A stretch of DNA of 40,910 nt from Planctomycetota bacterium (GCA_016213895.1 JACQZJ010000155.1:12273-53182), one strand, 5' to 3'. Shown: positions 8,594 through 17,650, numbered from the stretch's first letter. Program-made: numbers and translations. The notes: generated from the letters alone by a model not told the origin.

Positions 8594-9991
8594 ATGAAGA
8601 TCGTCCACGCGGTGCACGGGTATCCCCCTGAGCTGATCGGCGGCACTGAGCTGTACGTCGAGCGGCTCGCGCGCGAGCAGGCGGCCGCGGGCCACCATGT
8701 CCTGGTTTTCTCCGGCTCGGTGGACTGGCGCGAGGAGTTCACGGTCGAGGAGGGCGAGCAGGACGGCGTGGCCGTGGTGCGCGCGCACCGGAACGACCTC
8801 TACTTCGACCGCTGGGACAAGGGCTACAACCCGCTGGTCGCCGTGCTCTTCGAGCGCGTGCTCGCCGCGGAGCGGCCCGACGTCCTGCATGTGCACCAGT
8901 GGATCCGTCTGACCACGAACCTGGTCTCGATCGCCGCGCGGCTCGGCGTGCCGGCCGTGATCACGGCGCATGACCTCTACGCGAGCTGCCCGCGCGTCTT
9001 CCGCCTGAAAGGCAAAGACGAGGATCAGGCCTGCGAGCTGGAGATGAGCCCGGAGGCGTGCGTCTCCTGCGTGCCGCGCTGGCGCTTCCAGAAGGACGAG
9101 GAGGTGTCGGCCAGCATCGCGAGCTACCGGGAGGACATGCGCCGCGAGCTCGATCTGGCGCGGGCCATCGTCGCGCCGAGCCGCTCGCACGGCGAGTTCC
9201 TGGCGCGCATGCTGGGCGGCGGCGTGCGCGAGATCCGCGTCGTGCCGCACGGCACGTTGGCTGAGAGCGGCGCGCGCCACGCGGCCCGCGCCGTCGCCGC
9301 GGGGAAGATCCAGCTCGCCTGCTTCGGGCATCTCCACCCCTGGAAGGGCGCACACGTCCTGCTCGAGGGGTTGGCGCGCTGCGCCCGCAAGGAACGCTTC
9401 ACTCTGCACCTGCACGGCAAGTTCTCGGGCGTGGAGTACGGCGCGCGGCTCGAGCAGCTCGCCGAGGGAAGCGACGTGGTCTTCCACGGCGCCTACTCAC
9501 CCCGCGACCTGGAGCGCGCGGCCATCGACGTGGTGGTCATTCCCACGCTCTGCCGCGAGTCCTACTCCTTCATCCTGGACGAGGCGGTTCTGCTCGGCGT
9601 GCCGATCTTGGCGGCGCGCGCCGGGGCGATCACCGAGCGCGCCACCGGCCGCGTGCTGCTCTTCGAGCAGAACGACCCGGCCGACCTGGCGCGGAGGCTC
9701 GAGGAGATCGCCGGCGATCCGGGCCTGCTCGCGGCCATGCGCGTCGCGCCGCCGCCCGCGCTCGTCTCCTTCGCCGAGCACGCCGGGCGCATCGAGGAGG
9801 TCTACCGGGGCGTGGCGGCCGCGGGAGCGCCCGCGCCGCCGCCCGCGGCGGACGAGCGCGAGCGCCTCGCCGAGCAGTGGGAACGGCGCGAGACCCTGTT
9901 CCGCGAGCTGGTGCGCATCGAGCGCTGGGAGGACGTGGTCGCCGAGCTGCGCGCGCGCGTGGCCGAGCTCGAGGCGCGGCTGCACGGGTGA
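8594..9991 (+). CDS. GT4 family glycosyltransferase
   Basis: GT-B glycosyltransferase of 465 residues, standing alone. The N-terminal domain has VHGYPPELIGGTELYVERLA and VLHVHQW. The four-cysteine segment follows AHDLYASC with spacing C-x14-C-x8-C-x2-C. The donor domain has CFGHLHPWKGAHVL and an EX7E motif in CRESYSFILDE. The C-terminal tail from about residue 415 is charged and probably helical or coiled coil (EQWERRETLFRELVRIE). CGAGGCGG before the ATG may serve as a ribosome binding site. It converges on the TPR gene at 10011. It presumably joins the same glycan pathway as the GT4 genes elsewhere in the window, but the separation makes that inference. Confidence 0.86.
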   Translation: MKIVHAVHGYPPELIGGTELYVERLAREQAAAGHHVLVFSGSVDWREEFTVEEGEQDGVAVVRAHRNDLYFDRWDKGYNPLVAVLFERVLAAERPDVLHVHQWIRLTTNLVSIAARLGVPAVITAHDLYASCPRVFRLKGKDEDQACELEMSPEACVSCVPRWRFQKDEEVSASIASYREDMRRELDLARAIVAPSRSHGEFLARMLGGGVREIRVVPHGTLAESGARHAARAVAAGKIQLACFGHLHPWKGAHVLLEGLARCARKERFTLHLHGKFSGVEYGARLEQLAEGSDVVFHGAYSPRDLERAAIDVVVIPTLCRESYSFILDEAVLLGVPILAARAGAITERATGRVLLFEQNDPADLARRLEEIAGDPGLLAAMRVAPPPALVSFAEHAGRIEEVYRGVAAAGAPAPPPAADERERLAEQWERRETLFRELVRIERWEDVVAELRARVAELEARLHG

Positions 9992-10010
9992 TGGGGGGGG
10001 GCGCGAGCGC

Positions 10011-10961
10011 TCAGCTCATGCGGCGCAGGTGCGTGATGCGCCCGAAGAGGCGCGGCTCGCTCGCGGTGCGTGACTCGTAGAGCTCGATGACGCGCTCTAC
10101 CTGGCCGGTGCGCCGCGCCGCGGTCTCCATGGCGGTCTCCAGCTTCGCGTCCCTGGCGCCGGCGGCGCTGGCGTCGAGGAAAAGGTCGAGCGCCAGGTCG
10201 TAGACCTGCAGCTTGTAGCACACCCAGGCGACGCGCGTGCGCGTGCGCTCGTCGAAGCGGCCGCGGCGGCCGGCCACGAACGCCCGTGCCTCCTCCGTCC
10301 GGCCGCTCCTGAGCAGCGTGTCGCAGAACTCGGGCAAGAGGTCGGGCGCGACCGGCTCGTCGAGATCGAGCAGCGCCTGCACCTCCGCGACCAGGCGCGC
10401 GGGCTCGGCCAGGCGCGCGCGCAGCCTGAGCCGCTGGCCGAGCGCGGCTTGATCCTCGGGGAAGGCCAGCAGGTAGGACTCGACCGCCTCGAGGGCGCGC
10501 TCCGGCTGCTCCTGCCGTTCGTACAACCAGGCGAGGTCCTTGAAGCAGCGCTTCTCCGCCGGCAGGAGCGCGAGCAGCCTGGCCTCCGCCTCCGCGAAGC
10601 GGCCGAGCTGCGTCAAGGTCGCGCCTATCAGGCGGCTGGTCCACCGGTCCTCGAACAGGCGGTTGCTTTCCTCGTAGCGGCCGAGCGCGGTCTCGTAGTC
10701 GCGCACCGCGTACGCCGCGCGGCCGCCGAGAAGCTGGATGCGCGCCGAACCCGGGAACTGGCCCGCGAGCTGGCGCGCCAGCGCCGCTGCCTCGCTGTTG
10801 CGGCCGCTGGCGAGAAGCAGCTCGAGACGCAGCCCGCGCGTCTCCACGGCCAAGGGATCCTCGGCCTCGAGCCGCTCCAGCGCCTCGGCGGCTGCATCAA
10901 GCTCGCGCGCGCGGATGCGGCGCGTCACTTCAGCGCGCAGGACATGGACGATGGCACTCAT
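10011..10961 (-). CDS. Tetratricopeptide-repeat-like protein
   Basis: A 316-residue helical-repeat protein without a signal peptide or membrane segment. It carries degenerate TPR-type repeats with the A/G/Y-rich spacing (GGRAAYAVRDYETALGRYEE, LAWLYERQEQPERALEAVES, LYESRTASEPR). Such proteins act as protein-protein scaffolds. It is divergent from the large ATPase/PglZ-like gene at 11039 with 77 bases between the start codons, so the two may share a regulatory region. That is the only hint of partnership. No enzymatic domain is seen. Confidence 0.75.
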   Translation of the reverse strand: MSAIVHVLRAEVTRRIRARELDAAAEALERLEAEDPLAVETRGLRLELLLASGRNSEAAALARQLAGQFPGSARIQLLGGRAAYAVRDYETALGRYEESNRLFEDRWTSRLIGATLTQLGRFAEAEARLLALLPAEKRCFKDLAWLYERQEQPERALEAVESYLLAFPEDQAALGQRLRLRARLAEPARLVAEVQALLDLDEPVAPDLLPEFCDTLLRSGRTEEARAFVAGRRGRFDERTRTRVAWVCYKLQVYDLALDLFLDASAAGARDAKLETAMETAARRTGQVERVIELYESRTASEPRLFGRITHLRRMS

Positions 10962-10984
10962 CGCGCCGCGACAGCGCTCCTGTC

Positions 10985-10993
10985 TGGTAGATT
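10985..10993 (+). promoter_or_regulatory. Candidate extended -10 for the ATPase/PglZ-like gene
   Basis: TGGTAGATT matches an extended -10 element (TG-n-TAGATT). It lies 45 bases before the GTG at 11039, with the ribosome binding site GAGGAAAGGA (11021-11030) in between. No clear -35 is visible. Confidence 0.4.
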
Positions 10994-11038
10994 CCCAAAT
11001 GACAGAACTTCCAAGACCTCGAGGAAAGGACGCCCGCA

Positions 11039-14000
11039 GTGCCCGCTCCAGAGCGCATCCGCGATCTCGTGGACGTCCTGGCCCATCCCACCGTGATCCG
11101 CCTGGAGCACCTGCGCGGCGGGGACGCGGGGTGGATCACGGCATCTTACTACACGACGCCAGAGGTGGAGGGCCACCTTTCCGGCCTGCGCCACGCCCTC
11201 GCCGCCGAGAGCGGCTGCGGCGTGTTCCTCATCGGCCAGTACGGCTCGGGCAAGTCCCACTTCCTGGCCTACGTCACGCAGAACCTCGAGGCCGGGCGGC
11301 TGCTTCCGGGCGGGCCGGAGGTGGCCGCGCTCTCGCTTCTCAACTTCCGCGGCGCCACGCGCCTCGAGGACGTCGTCGGCGACGTCCTGGGCATCGCCGC
11401 CGGCGCCGAACGCGATCGCCGCGCCGGCTGGGAGCGCATGCAGCAGGGCCACCCGCGCGGCCTGCTGCTCGTCATCGACGAGCTGTCGGAGTTCCTGCGC
11501 TCCAAACCGGACCGGCGCGCCTTCAGCGAGGACGTGCGCTTCCTGCAGTACATGGGCGAGTGGTGCCAGGGAGCGCGCTTCTGGGTGCTGTGCGGCATGC
11601 AGGAGCAGATCGAGCACGCGGGCGACCTCGAGCACGGCCTGTACCGCAAGATCAAGGACCGCTTCCCGCTGCGCTTCCTGCTCACGCCCGCGCACGTGCG
11701 CGAGCTGGTGCAGCACGCCGTCCTGGTGCGGCGCGAGGGCTGCGCCGAGGCGGCGCGGCGCTGCGCCGCGGAGGCGCGCGAGGCGCTGCCGTTCCTCGAG
11801 ATCGATGCGCAGGGGATCGCCGACTTCTATCCCATCCACCCGGCCACGCTCGACCTGCTCGAGGAAGTGCGCGACTGCTTCTCGCAGAGCCGCGGCGTCG
11901 TCGACTTCTGCGTGACGCGGCTGCGCGGCGACGCGGCGCGCGGCGTGCCGCCGTTCCTCGATCGGCCCTGGGGAGATCTGCTCACGCCGGAGTGCATCGT
12001 CGATCACTTCCGCGACCTGCTTGAGGTGCAGGCCGAGTTCCTGCCGCTCGCGCAGCGCGTGCTCCCCTGGTACGAGAAGAACCTCGCCGGGCTGTTCGAG
12101 CGCGACGCCCTGGCGGACCTGGCGCGCCGCCTGCTGCATCTCCTCGTGCTCGTCCACCTCGCCCCCGGGCGCGAGCGGTTGACCGCGCAGGAGGCGGCGA
12201 GCTGGCTGCTCTACCGCGCGTCGCGCATCGACCCGGAGAAGAACCTCTCGGTCATCGCGCGCGTGCTCGACACGCTGGCCGCGCGCGGGCGCTACGTGGT
12301 GCAGGACGGCGGCGGCTACCGCATCGACGCGGCCGAGGACGACGCCGAGGAGTTCGAGCGCAGGCTCAAGCGCGAGGCGGACGAGTGCGAGACCATGGGC
12401 GAGGGCGTGTTCGATGCTCTGGCGCCGTTGCTCGCCGGGCGCGCGTTCGATCCGTTCTCGTTGCCGCGCGACGAGGTGCAGAACCGCTCGCTGCGCTGGT
12501 TCTTCCATGAGCGTCGCTACGCCGTCTTTTCCGGCAACGGCCTGATCCCTTCGGCCAACGTGCCTTTGCTGGTGCTGCGCCTGTGCTGGGGCGACGCGCT
12601 GCCCGGGCCGGGCGCACTCAACGTGCTGCCCGCGCGGCTCGCGCCCGAGCGACGGCACTACGAGCTGGCCGCGTTGCGCCGGCTCGCCGAGGGGCGCTGG
12701 AGCGAGGAGACGCGACGCCGCCTGGCGGCGCGCGTGGCGGAGAAGGTCGCGGCTTTCGAAGGCGAGGTCAGGGCGGCGCACGCCGAGTGCACGGTGGTGG
12801 ACGCGGCCGGCCGCAAGCAGGAGATCAACGCCGCGGCCAAGACCTTCGACGAGTTCCTGGCGCGGCACGCCGCGCTGATCTTGCAGCGCATCTACCCGGC
12901 GTTCGAGCGCTTTGCCCCGGGGCACGGCCCGCTGCCCAAGGAGGCGCAGCGCCGCTTCGCCGACTTCGCCCTGGCGCAGGAGATGAGCGCCGAGTCGGCG
13001 GACGAGTACGTGAACCTCATCCGCGAGGCGTACCTGGTGCCGATGAAGCTGCTGGTGCGGCGCGGGCGCGGCTACGCCGCGCCGCCGAACGTGGAGAAGA
13101 ACGAGCTGGTGCGCCTGGTCATGCCGCTGCTCGAGCACAAGCCGGCGCCCGAGACCGTGTTCGCGCACCTCGCCCAGCCGATCTACGGGCTCGTGCCCGA
13201 TCAGGCTCATCTGCTGCTGCTGTTCCTCCTGGCCGCGGGCGAGCTGGACGTGGTGAAGCAGGGGAAGTCCTACCGGGAGCTGTACGCGCTCCTGCCGGAC
13301 ATGCGCCAGTACGACCGCGTGGTGGCGGTCAAGGGTCTCGGCGCCGAGGCGCTGCGCGGCCTTGCCGACCTCTGTTCGGGCCTGAGCCTGCGCGTCCCGC
13401 CGCAGTGGACGGTCGCCGCCCAGCGCCGCTCCGTGGAGCGCCTGCGCGTGACCGGGCGCGAGCTGGCCGCGTGCGTCGAGCCGCTGGTGCTGGCGCTTCA
13501 GAGCCGCGGCGGCGGGGAGAAGCTCGTGGAGCGGCTCGCGCGGCTGCTCGAACAGTGGCGCGCGCTCGAGGCCGGCGCGGACCTGCTCGCCGCCTTCGAG
13601 CAGTTCCTCTACGGCGTCCAGCCGGTCGAGCGCTTCGTGCGCGAGACCATCGGGGCGCGCGAGCTGCCGGGCCGCATCGAGCGGCTGATCGCCGAGGTCG
13701 AGCGCCATCGTCACGTCTTCGCCTTGCTGCCGCGGCCGGAGGCCGGCGCCGCCCAGCCGGCGCTGCCGTGCGACGACCCGGGCGAGCCGCCGGGCATGGA
13801 CCAGATCGCGGCGCTCGAGGAATGGCTCAAGCAGGCGCAGGCCGCGTACGAGCGCTACCGCGGCGAGTACCGCAAGCGTCACGACGCCTACTGGCGTGCG
13901 CTCGACGAAAGCCCGGCCTGGCGCTACCAGCCGCCGCCCGCGGCGCGCAGCCGCCACGCCGGCCTGGAGACCGAGCTGCGGGCGCTCGCCGAGGCGCGCG

Positions 14001-15340
14001 CCAAGGCCGCCGGTCTGCGCTGCCGCGGCCTCGTCGACCTGCACTTCCAGCCGTTCTGCCGCTGCGGTTTCGACGGCGCCGCGGCGCCGGTCGACGCCGA
14101 GCTGCAGCGCATCCAGGAGGCGCAGGCCGGCATCGAGATCGGGCTGCGCCGGTTCTTCGGGCAGGAGCGGGTCAGGGAGCAGGTGCGCGCCTTGAAGGAC
14201 GAGGGGCTCCTGACCGGACCGGCCGCGCTCGCGTATCTGCGCGGTGAGGCGCCGTGCCCGGAAGTGACGGACGTCGAGCGCCTCGACCGCCAGCTCGCGG
14301 GCGTGGAGCTGGTCAAGCCGCTGCGCGCCGACCTCTTGTTCGCTCGCCTCGCCGGCCGCAGCTTCGACCGCCAGGAGCTCTGCGCCGCGATCGAGGCGCT
14401 CTTCGACGGCGTCGCCGGCGAGTCCGGCAGGGTGCGCTTCGACCTCGAGACCACGGACGGCGGGGAGGTGGCGGCCTGGTGCCTCGCCCAGGCTTTGCGC
14501 CACGGTGTGCCCCTGCCGCGCGGCCTGCGCGCCGAGGATCTCGCCGCTGCCGCGGAGCTCATCCGTCCTGACCGGGTGGGCGAGGCGGCCCTGCGCCGGC
14601 TCGACCGCCTCGGCTTGGGCGAGGCCGCGCTCGCGCGCGTCACGCGCTACCTGATCGAGGGGCAGGTCCCGGCGCCGGCGCCCGCTGCCGAGGATGCGCC
14701 CCTCCTGGCGGCGGCGCGCGAGCTGGTCGCGCCGCACGCGCCCGCGGACGCCGCCGCGCTGGCGCAGCTCGCGGCCGTGCTCTACGGCGCGCACGCGCGC
14801 ATGTGGAGGATCGCGGGCGAGCGCTGGCTCGCGCGTCTCGACCAGTTGGCCGAGACGCGCCTCGATGTCGTCCCGGACGACCTGGCCGTGGTGCTCGAGG
14901 GCCTGCGCGAGCGGCAGTGGCTGATCATCGATTGCCTGGGGCTCCCCCTGACGCCGCTCCTGCTGGACGACCTGCGCGAGATCCTCGGCCAGTGGCGCCT
15001 GGAGCAGACGGTGTACGCCTTGGTCTCGACCGAGTCGAGCACGGACGCCTGCTGGCGCAAGCTGATCGACGCCGGCCTGGTCCGCTCCTGCGAGAAAGTG
15101 GACGCGATCGACCGCCTGATCCACGGGCGCTCCGAGGCGCTCGACGACATGGCGCGCCTCGCGGCCGCGGAGCTGCGCATCGCCTGCCGCGGCGCGCTCA
15201 GGCGCCTGGACGCGACGCGGCCGCTCGCCGTGTTCGCGGACCACGGCTTCCGCCTGCAGCGCGACGGCCGCGCGTTCGGCCACGGCGGCGCTTCCACGCT
15301 GGAGCGCGTGGTGCCGGTCTTGCTGCTCGCTCCGGCGTAG
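11039..15340 (+). CDS. BrxC/DUF6079-like P-loop ATPase fused to PglZ-like C-terminal domain
   Basis: A 1433-residue protein. The Walker A motif is GQYGSGKSH (G66-S73) and the Walker B motif is LLLVIDELSEF (D147, E148). The following YRKIKDRFPLRF is the sensor-like region seen in the BrxC/PglY and DUF6079 ATPases of phage-defence loci. The middle is long and helical, with a possible zinc site at C995, C1007 and C1009. The last 150 residues resemble the alkaline-phosphatase-like PglZ fold: LIIDCLG (D1298), VFADHGF (D1401, H1402) and GHGGAS (H1415) occur in the order and spacing of metal ligands, followed by a short hydrophobic strand ending the protein. The GTG start has GAGGAAAGGA eight bases upstream. 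The neighbours are a TPR protein and a DUF4332-like membrane protein. No PglX methyltransferase, BrxA, BrxB or BrxL is present. A role in defence or nucleoprotein remodelling is inference. Confidence 0.75.
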   Translation: MPAPERIRDLVDVLAHPTVIRLEHLRGGDAGWITASYYTTPEVEGHLSGLRHALAAESGCGVFLIGQYGSGKSHFLAYVTQNLEAGRLLPGGPEVAALSLLNFRGATRLEDVVGDVLGIAAGAERDRRAGWERMQQGHPRGLLLVIDELSEFLRSKPDRRAFSEDVRFLQYMGEWCQGARFWVLCGMQEQIEHAGDLEHGLYRKIKDRFPLRFLLTPAHVRELVQHAVLVRREGCAEAARRCAAEAREALPFLEIDAQGIADFYPIHPATLDLLEEVRDCFSQSRGVVDFCVTRLRGDAARGVPPFLDRPWGDLLTPECIVDHFRDLLEVQAEFLPLAQRVLPWYEKNLAGLFERDALADLARRLLHLLVLVHLAPGRERLTAQEAASWLLYRASRIDPEKNLSVIARVLDTLAARGRYVVQDGGGYRIDAAEDDAEEFERRLKREADECETMGEGVFDALAPLLAGRAFDPFSLPRDEVQNRSLRWFFHERRYAVFSGNGLIPSANVPLLVLRLCWGDALPGPGALNVLPARLAPERRHYELAALRRLAEGRWSEETRRRLAARVAEKVAAFEGEVRAAHAECTVVDAAGRKQEINAAAKTFDEFLARHAALILQRIYPAFERFAPGHGPLPKEAQRRFADFALAQEMSAESADEYVNLIREAYLVPMKLLVRRGRGYAAPPNVEKNELVRLVMPLLEHKPAPETVFAHLAQPIYGLVPDQAHLLLLFLLAAGELDVVKQGKSYRELYALLPDMRQYDRVVAVKGLGAEALRGLADLCSGLSLRVPPQWTVAAQRRSVERLRVTGRELAACVEPLVLALQSRGGGEKLVERLARLLEQWRALEAGADLLAAFEQFLYGVQPVERFVRETIGARELPGRIERLIAEVERHRHVFALLPRPEAGAAQPALPCDDPGEPPGMDQIAALEEWLKQAQAAYERYRGEYRKRHDAYWRALDESPAWRYQPPPAARSRHAGLETELRALAEARAKAAGLRCRGLVDLHFQPFCRCGFDGAAAPVDAELQRIQEAQAGIEIGLRRFFGQERVREQVRALKDEGLLTGPAALAYLRGEAPCPEVTDVERLDRQLAGVELVKPLRADLLFARLAGRSFDRQELCAAIEALFDGVAGESGRVRFDLETTDGGEVAAWCLAQALRHGVPLPRGLRAEDLAAAAELIRPDRVGEAALRRLDRLGLGEAALARVTRYLIEGQVPAPAPAAEDAPLLAAARELVAPHAPADAAALAQLAAVLYGAHARMWRIAGERWLARLDQLAETRLDVVPDDLAVVLEGLRERQWLIIDCLGLPLTPLLLDDLREILGQWRLEQTVYALVSTESSTDACWRKLIDAGLVRSCEKVDAIDRLIHGRSEALDDMARLAAAELRIACRGALRRLDATRPLAVFADHGFRLQRDGRAFGHGGASTLERVVPVLLLAPA

Positions 15341-15347
15341 CCGCGGC

Positions 15348-16706
15348 CTATTGCCCCGCGTGCGCCCGCGCGGCCTGCACCCAGACCTGCACGCGCTGCG
15401 GCCGCACGCGCTCGCCGCGCTCGCCGAGAGCGGAGAGCGCGGCGTACAACTCGTCCGGGTCGCTCGCGGCGAGCGCCTCCACCGATGCGACTCCGGCCTG
15501 GCCCAGGAGGCAGGCGTTGCACGTGCCGATGCCGCGCAGGTCGGCGAGGCGCGCCTCGGCCACGAGCCGTTCGATGCGCGCCGGGTCGTCCATGAGGCGG
15601 CGCGCCAGCTCTGCGACGCCGCCCGGCGCGTCCGCCGCCGCGATGAGGTCCCTCACGTCCCCGAGGCCGAAGAGCTCGAGCGAGGCGGTCTCGCGCCGGT
15701 TGGCGCAGGAGAGGCCGGAGACGCGCGGCGAGGTCGAATCGACGCTCTGCGACTCGAGGCCGGCGATGGCGCAGAGGCTGAGGGCGCTCACCAGTGCGGG
15801 CAGGCCGAGCAGCCGCGCCGCCGGATGGAGGCGCGCGGCCGTTGGCCCGCCCACGCCGCGCTCGCAGGGGACCGAGAGACCGAGGATCTCGAGGGCGCGC
15901 GCGCAGGCATAGGCCTCGAGCGCGAAGGGCAGGAAGCCGAGGAAGCCAAGCGGCGGCATCTCCACGCCCGGCGTCCGGTCGAACAAGGGCACGGTGTAGA
16001 TCCAGCGCGCGCGCGCGAGCACGTTCATCATCTCCCAGAAGAGGCCGCAGCAGAGGCCGGCGGCGAGCAGCCGCAGCAGGCGACCGGGCCGGCCGCGCTC
16101 CAGGTCGCGCAAGAGCGACGGCCAGCCGGGGCGGCGGTTGAACGGCTCGAGCAGCAGGAAGAGGAAGAGCCAGACCAGGGGGTAGCAGAGGCGCGGCAGG
16201 AGCAGCGGCAGGGCGAGGCAGAGCGCGCCTGCCGCGAGGAGGGCGCGCAAGACGGCGGGCCCGGCGCGGAAGCGCGGGGTGCGCGCCCGCTCGAAGCAGC
16301 CGTGGGCAGAGAGCAGGTCGTAGACCTCGAACAGGCCGGGCAGCACGGTGGCGAACGAGAGCACCAGGAAGACGCGCCCCGCCAGGAGATGCGGCGGCGC
16401 GTTGACGTAGTACCAGTTCTCGAGGCGCAGGTTCAGCGCCTCGAACAGCAGCCAGAAGGGAAGCGACCAGCCGAGCAGGCAAAGGAGCGCCAGCGGCCGG
16501 CCGGTGAGCAGAGAGGTGCCGCTCTTTCGCACCACCAGGGCGTCGACCACGAGCAGCGCCGGATACCAGGCGAGCACGTAGAAGTAGGTCGGGACCGGCT
16601 CCACCTCGAGCAGGGCGAGGGCGACGCAAAGGAAAAGGAGGACCACACCGGCCAGGCCGTGCTGGCCCTGCCGCAGCCTCTCAGCGATGTGCAGGCGGAT
16701 CGCCAT
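15348..16706 (-). CDS. Polytopic membrane protein with C-terminal helix-hairpin-helix (DUF4332-like) domain
   Basis: A 452-residue protein with about nine predicted membrane segments in residues 15-330 (for example GLAGVVLLFLCVALALL, FLVLSFATVLPGLFEV). After the last segment the chain turns soluble. The C-terminus contains LADLRGIGTCNACLLGQAGV and VEALAASDPDEL, matching the tandem helix-hairpin-helix DUF4332 type found in nucleic-acid-binding proteins. The frame is open up to 16829, but ATG 16706 is chosen because GGAGGG lies five bases before it. It converges on the large ATPase gene, leaving seven bases. The combination of membrane and HhH parts is unusual and its function unknown. Confidence 0.75.
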   Translation of the reverse strand: MAIRLHIAERLRQGQHGLAGVVLLFLCVALALLEVEPVPTYFYVLAWYPALLVVDALVVRKSGTSLLTGRPLALLCLLGWSLPFWLLFEALNLRLENWYYVNAPPHLLAGRVFLVLSFATVLPGLFEVYDLLSAHGCFERARTPRFRAGPAVLRALLAAGALCLALPLLLPRLCYPLVWLFLFLLLEPFNRRPGWPSLLRDLERGRPGRLLRLLAAGLCCGLFWEMMNVLARARWIYTVPLFDRTPGVEMPPLGFLGFLPFALEAYACARALEILGLSVPCERGVGGPTAARLHPAARLLGLPALVSALSLCAIAGLESQSVDSTSPRVSGLSCANRRETASLELFGLGDVRDLIAAADAPGGVAELARRLMDDPARIERLVAEARLADLRGIGTCNACLLGQAGVASVEALAASDPDELYAALSALGERGERVRPQRVQVWVQAARAHAGQ

Positions 16707-16766
16707 CACCCTCCGCGCGACGCGCACGCCATCATCCGTCAGGGGGCTCTGGTTCTCAAGCGGGCG

Positions 16767-16775
16767 TGCTACTCT
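16767..16775 (+). promoter_or_regulatory. Candidate extended -10 upstream of the broken GT4 gene
   Basis: TGCTACTCT fits the extended -10 pattern seen at other genes in the window. It lies 34 bases before the TTG start at 16810, with GGAG in between at about 16796-16799. The promoter and ribosome binding site therefore look intact even though the gene is not. Confidence 0.35.
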
Positions 16776-16809
16776 GGCGCGCATTCGTTCGACCGCGGAG
16801 CCGCCTCCG

Positions 16810-17636
16810 TTGCGCATCCTGCAGGCCATCCACGACTTTCTGCCCGACCACTCTGCGGGTTCGGAGATCTACACCTACCACCTGGGACAAGCGCTCGCCG
16901 CGCGCGGCAACGACGTGCGCCTGCTCTTCACCGAGAAGCGGCTCGAGCGCCCGCAGTTCGAGGTGACCGCGGGCAGCCGCTACGGCCTGCGCTTCCACGA
17001 GATCGTCTACAACCGGCACTTCTTCGACGTCGCCGACCTCTACGACGATCCGCGCATGGAGGCGCCGATCGGCGCGGTTCTCCGCTCGCGAGGGTCGAGC
17101 GCGCGGCCGGCGCGCCCCTGCGCTTGGGCTACCTCGGCACGCTCGCCGACTACAAGGGCGCGCACCTGGCGGTGGAGGCCTTCCAGCGCCTGCGCCCCGG
17201 CGAGGCGACGCTCCGCATCAAGGGCGAGACCGCGTGGTTCAAGGACTACACCGGGCCGCTCCTGGAGCAGGCGCTGGGGATCTCCGGGCTGACGTTCGAG
17301 GGGGCCGTCCTTCCGGGCGAGGGCTACCGCTTCCTGGCCGAGGTGGACGTGCTGCTCGTCCCGTCGCTCTGGTACGAGAACTCGCCGCTCACCATCCACG
17401 AGGCCTTCCAGACGGGCGTGCCCGTGGTCGCCACGGACCTCGGCGGCATGGCCGAGCTGGTGGAAAAGGGCGGCGGCCTGCTCTTCCGGCAGAACGACGC
17501 CGCGGACCTGCACCGCTCCCTGCGGCGTCTGCTGGACGAGCCCGGCCTGGTCGCCGCGCTCCGGCGGTCGATCCCGGCGGTCAAGTCCATCGAGGAGAAC
17601 GCCGCCGAGATGGAGGCGCTCTACCTCGAGGACTGA
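16810..17636 (+). pseudogene. GT4 glycosyltransferase broken by internal deletion and frameshift
   Basis: Two halves of a GT4 gene lie in different frames. The first (16810 to about 17092, TTG start) encodes LRILQAIHDFLPDHSAGSEI and VRLLFTEKRL, and ends near MEAPIGAVL. The second (about 17093-17636) encodes LRLGYLGTLADYKGAHLAVE, an EX7E motif in WYENSPLTIHE and DLGGMAELV, to a normal C-terminus. In the intact GT4 at 3832 these points are about 275 residues apart; here about 100 residues separate them, so roughly 175 codons are missing. The lost part includes the acceptor-side core and the four-cysteine segment. It is a pseudogene or an assembly collapse between GT4 paralogues. The halves could not make a working enzyme. 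Confidence 0.8.
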
Positions 17637-17650
17637 GCCGCGCGCGCGGC
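17637..17650. terminator. GC palindrome at a convergent junction, candidate terminator
   Basis: GCCGCGCGCGCGGC is a perfect 14-base palindrome directly after the stop of the broken GT4 gene and just before the convergent stop of the beta-helix gene. No T tract follows, so a hairpin-only terminator role is a guess. Confidence 0.3.

Noticed and set aside
9993-10001. Run of nine G as a phase-variation tract
   Set aside because: It follows the stop codon of the GT4 gene and lies at no start or promoter, so slippage would not change a product.
10958-15283. Antisense open frame of about 1440 codons opposite the large ATPase gene
   Set aside because: Its translation is dominated by R, A, E, H and Q runs without domains, as expected opposite a GC-rich gene. 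The plus-strand frame has clear motifs.
11039-15340. Complete BREX locus
   Set aside because: No methyltransferase, BrxA, BrxB or BrxL is found in the whole window, so only an ATPase/PglZ-like fusion can be claimed.
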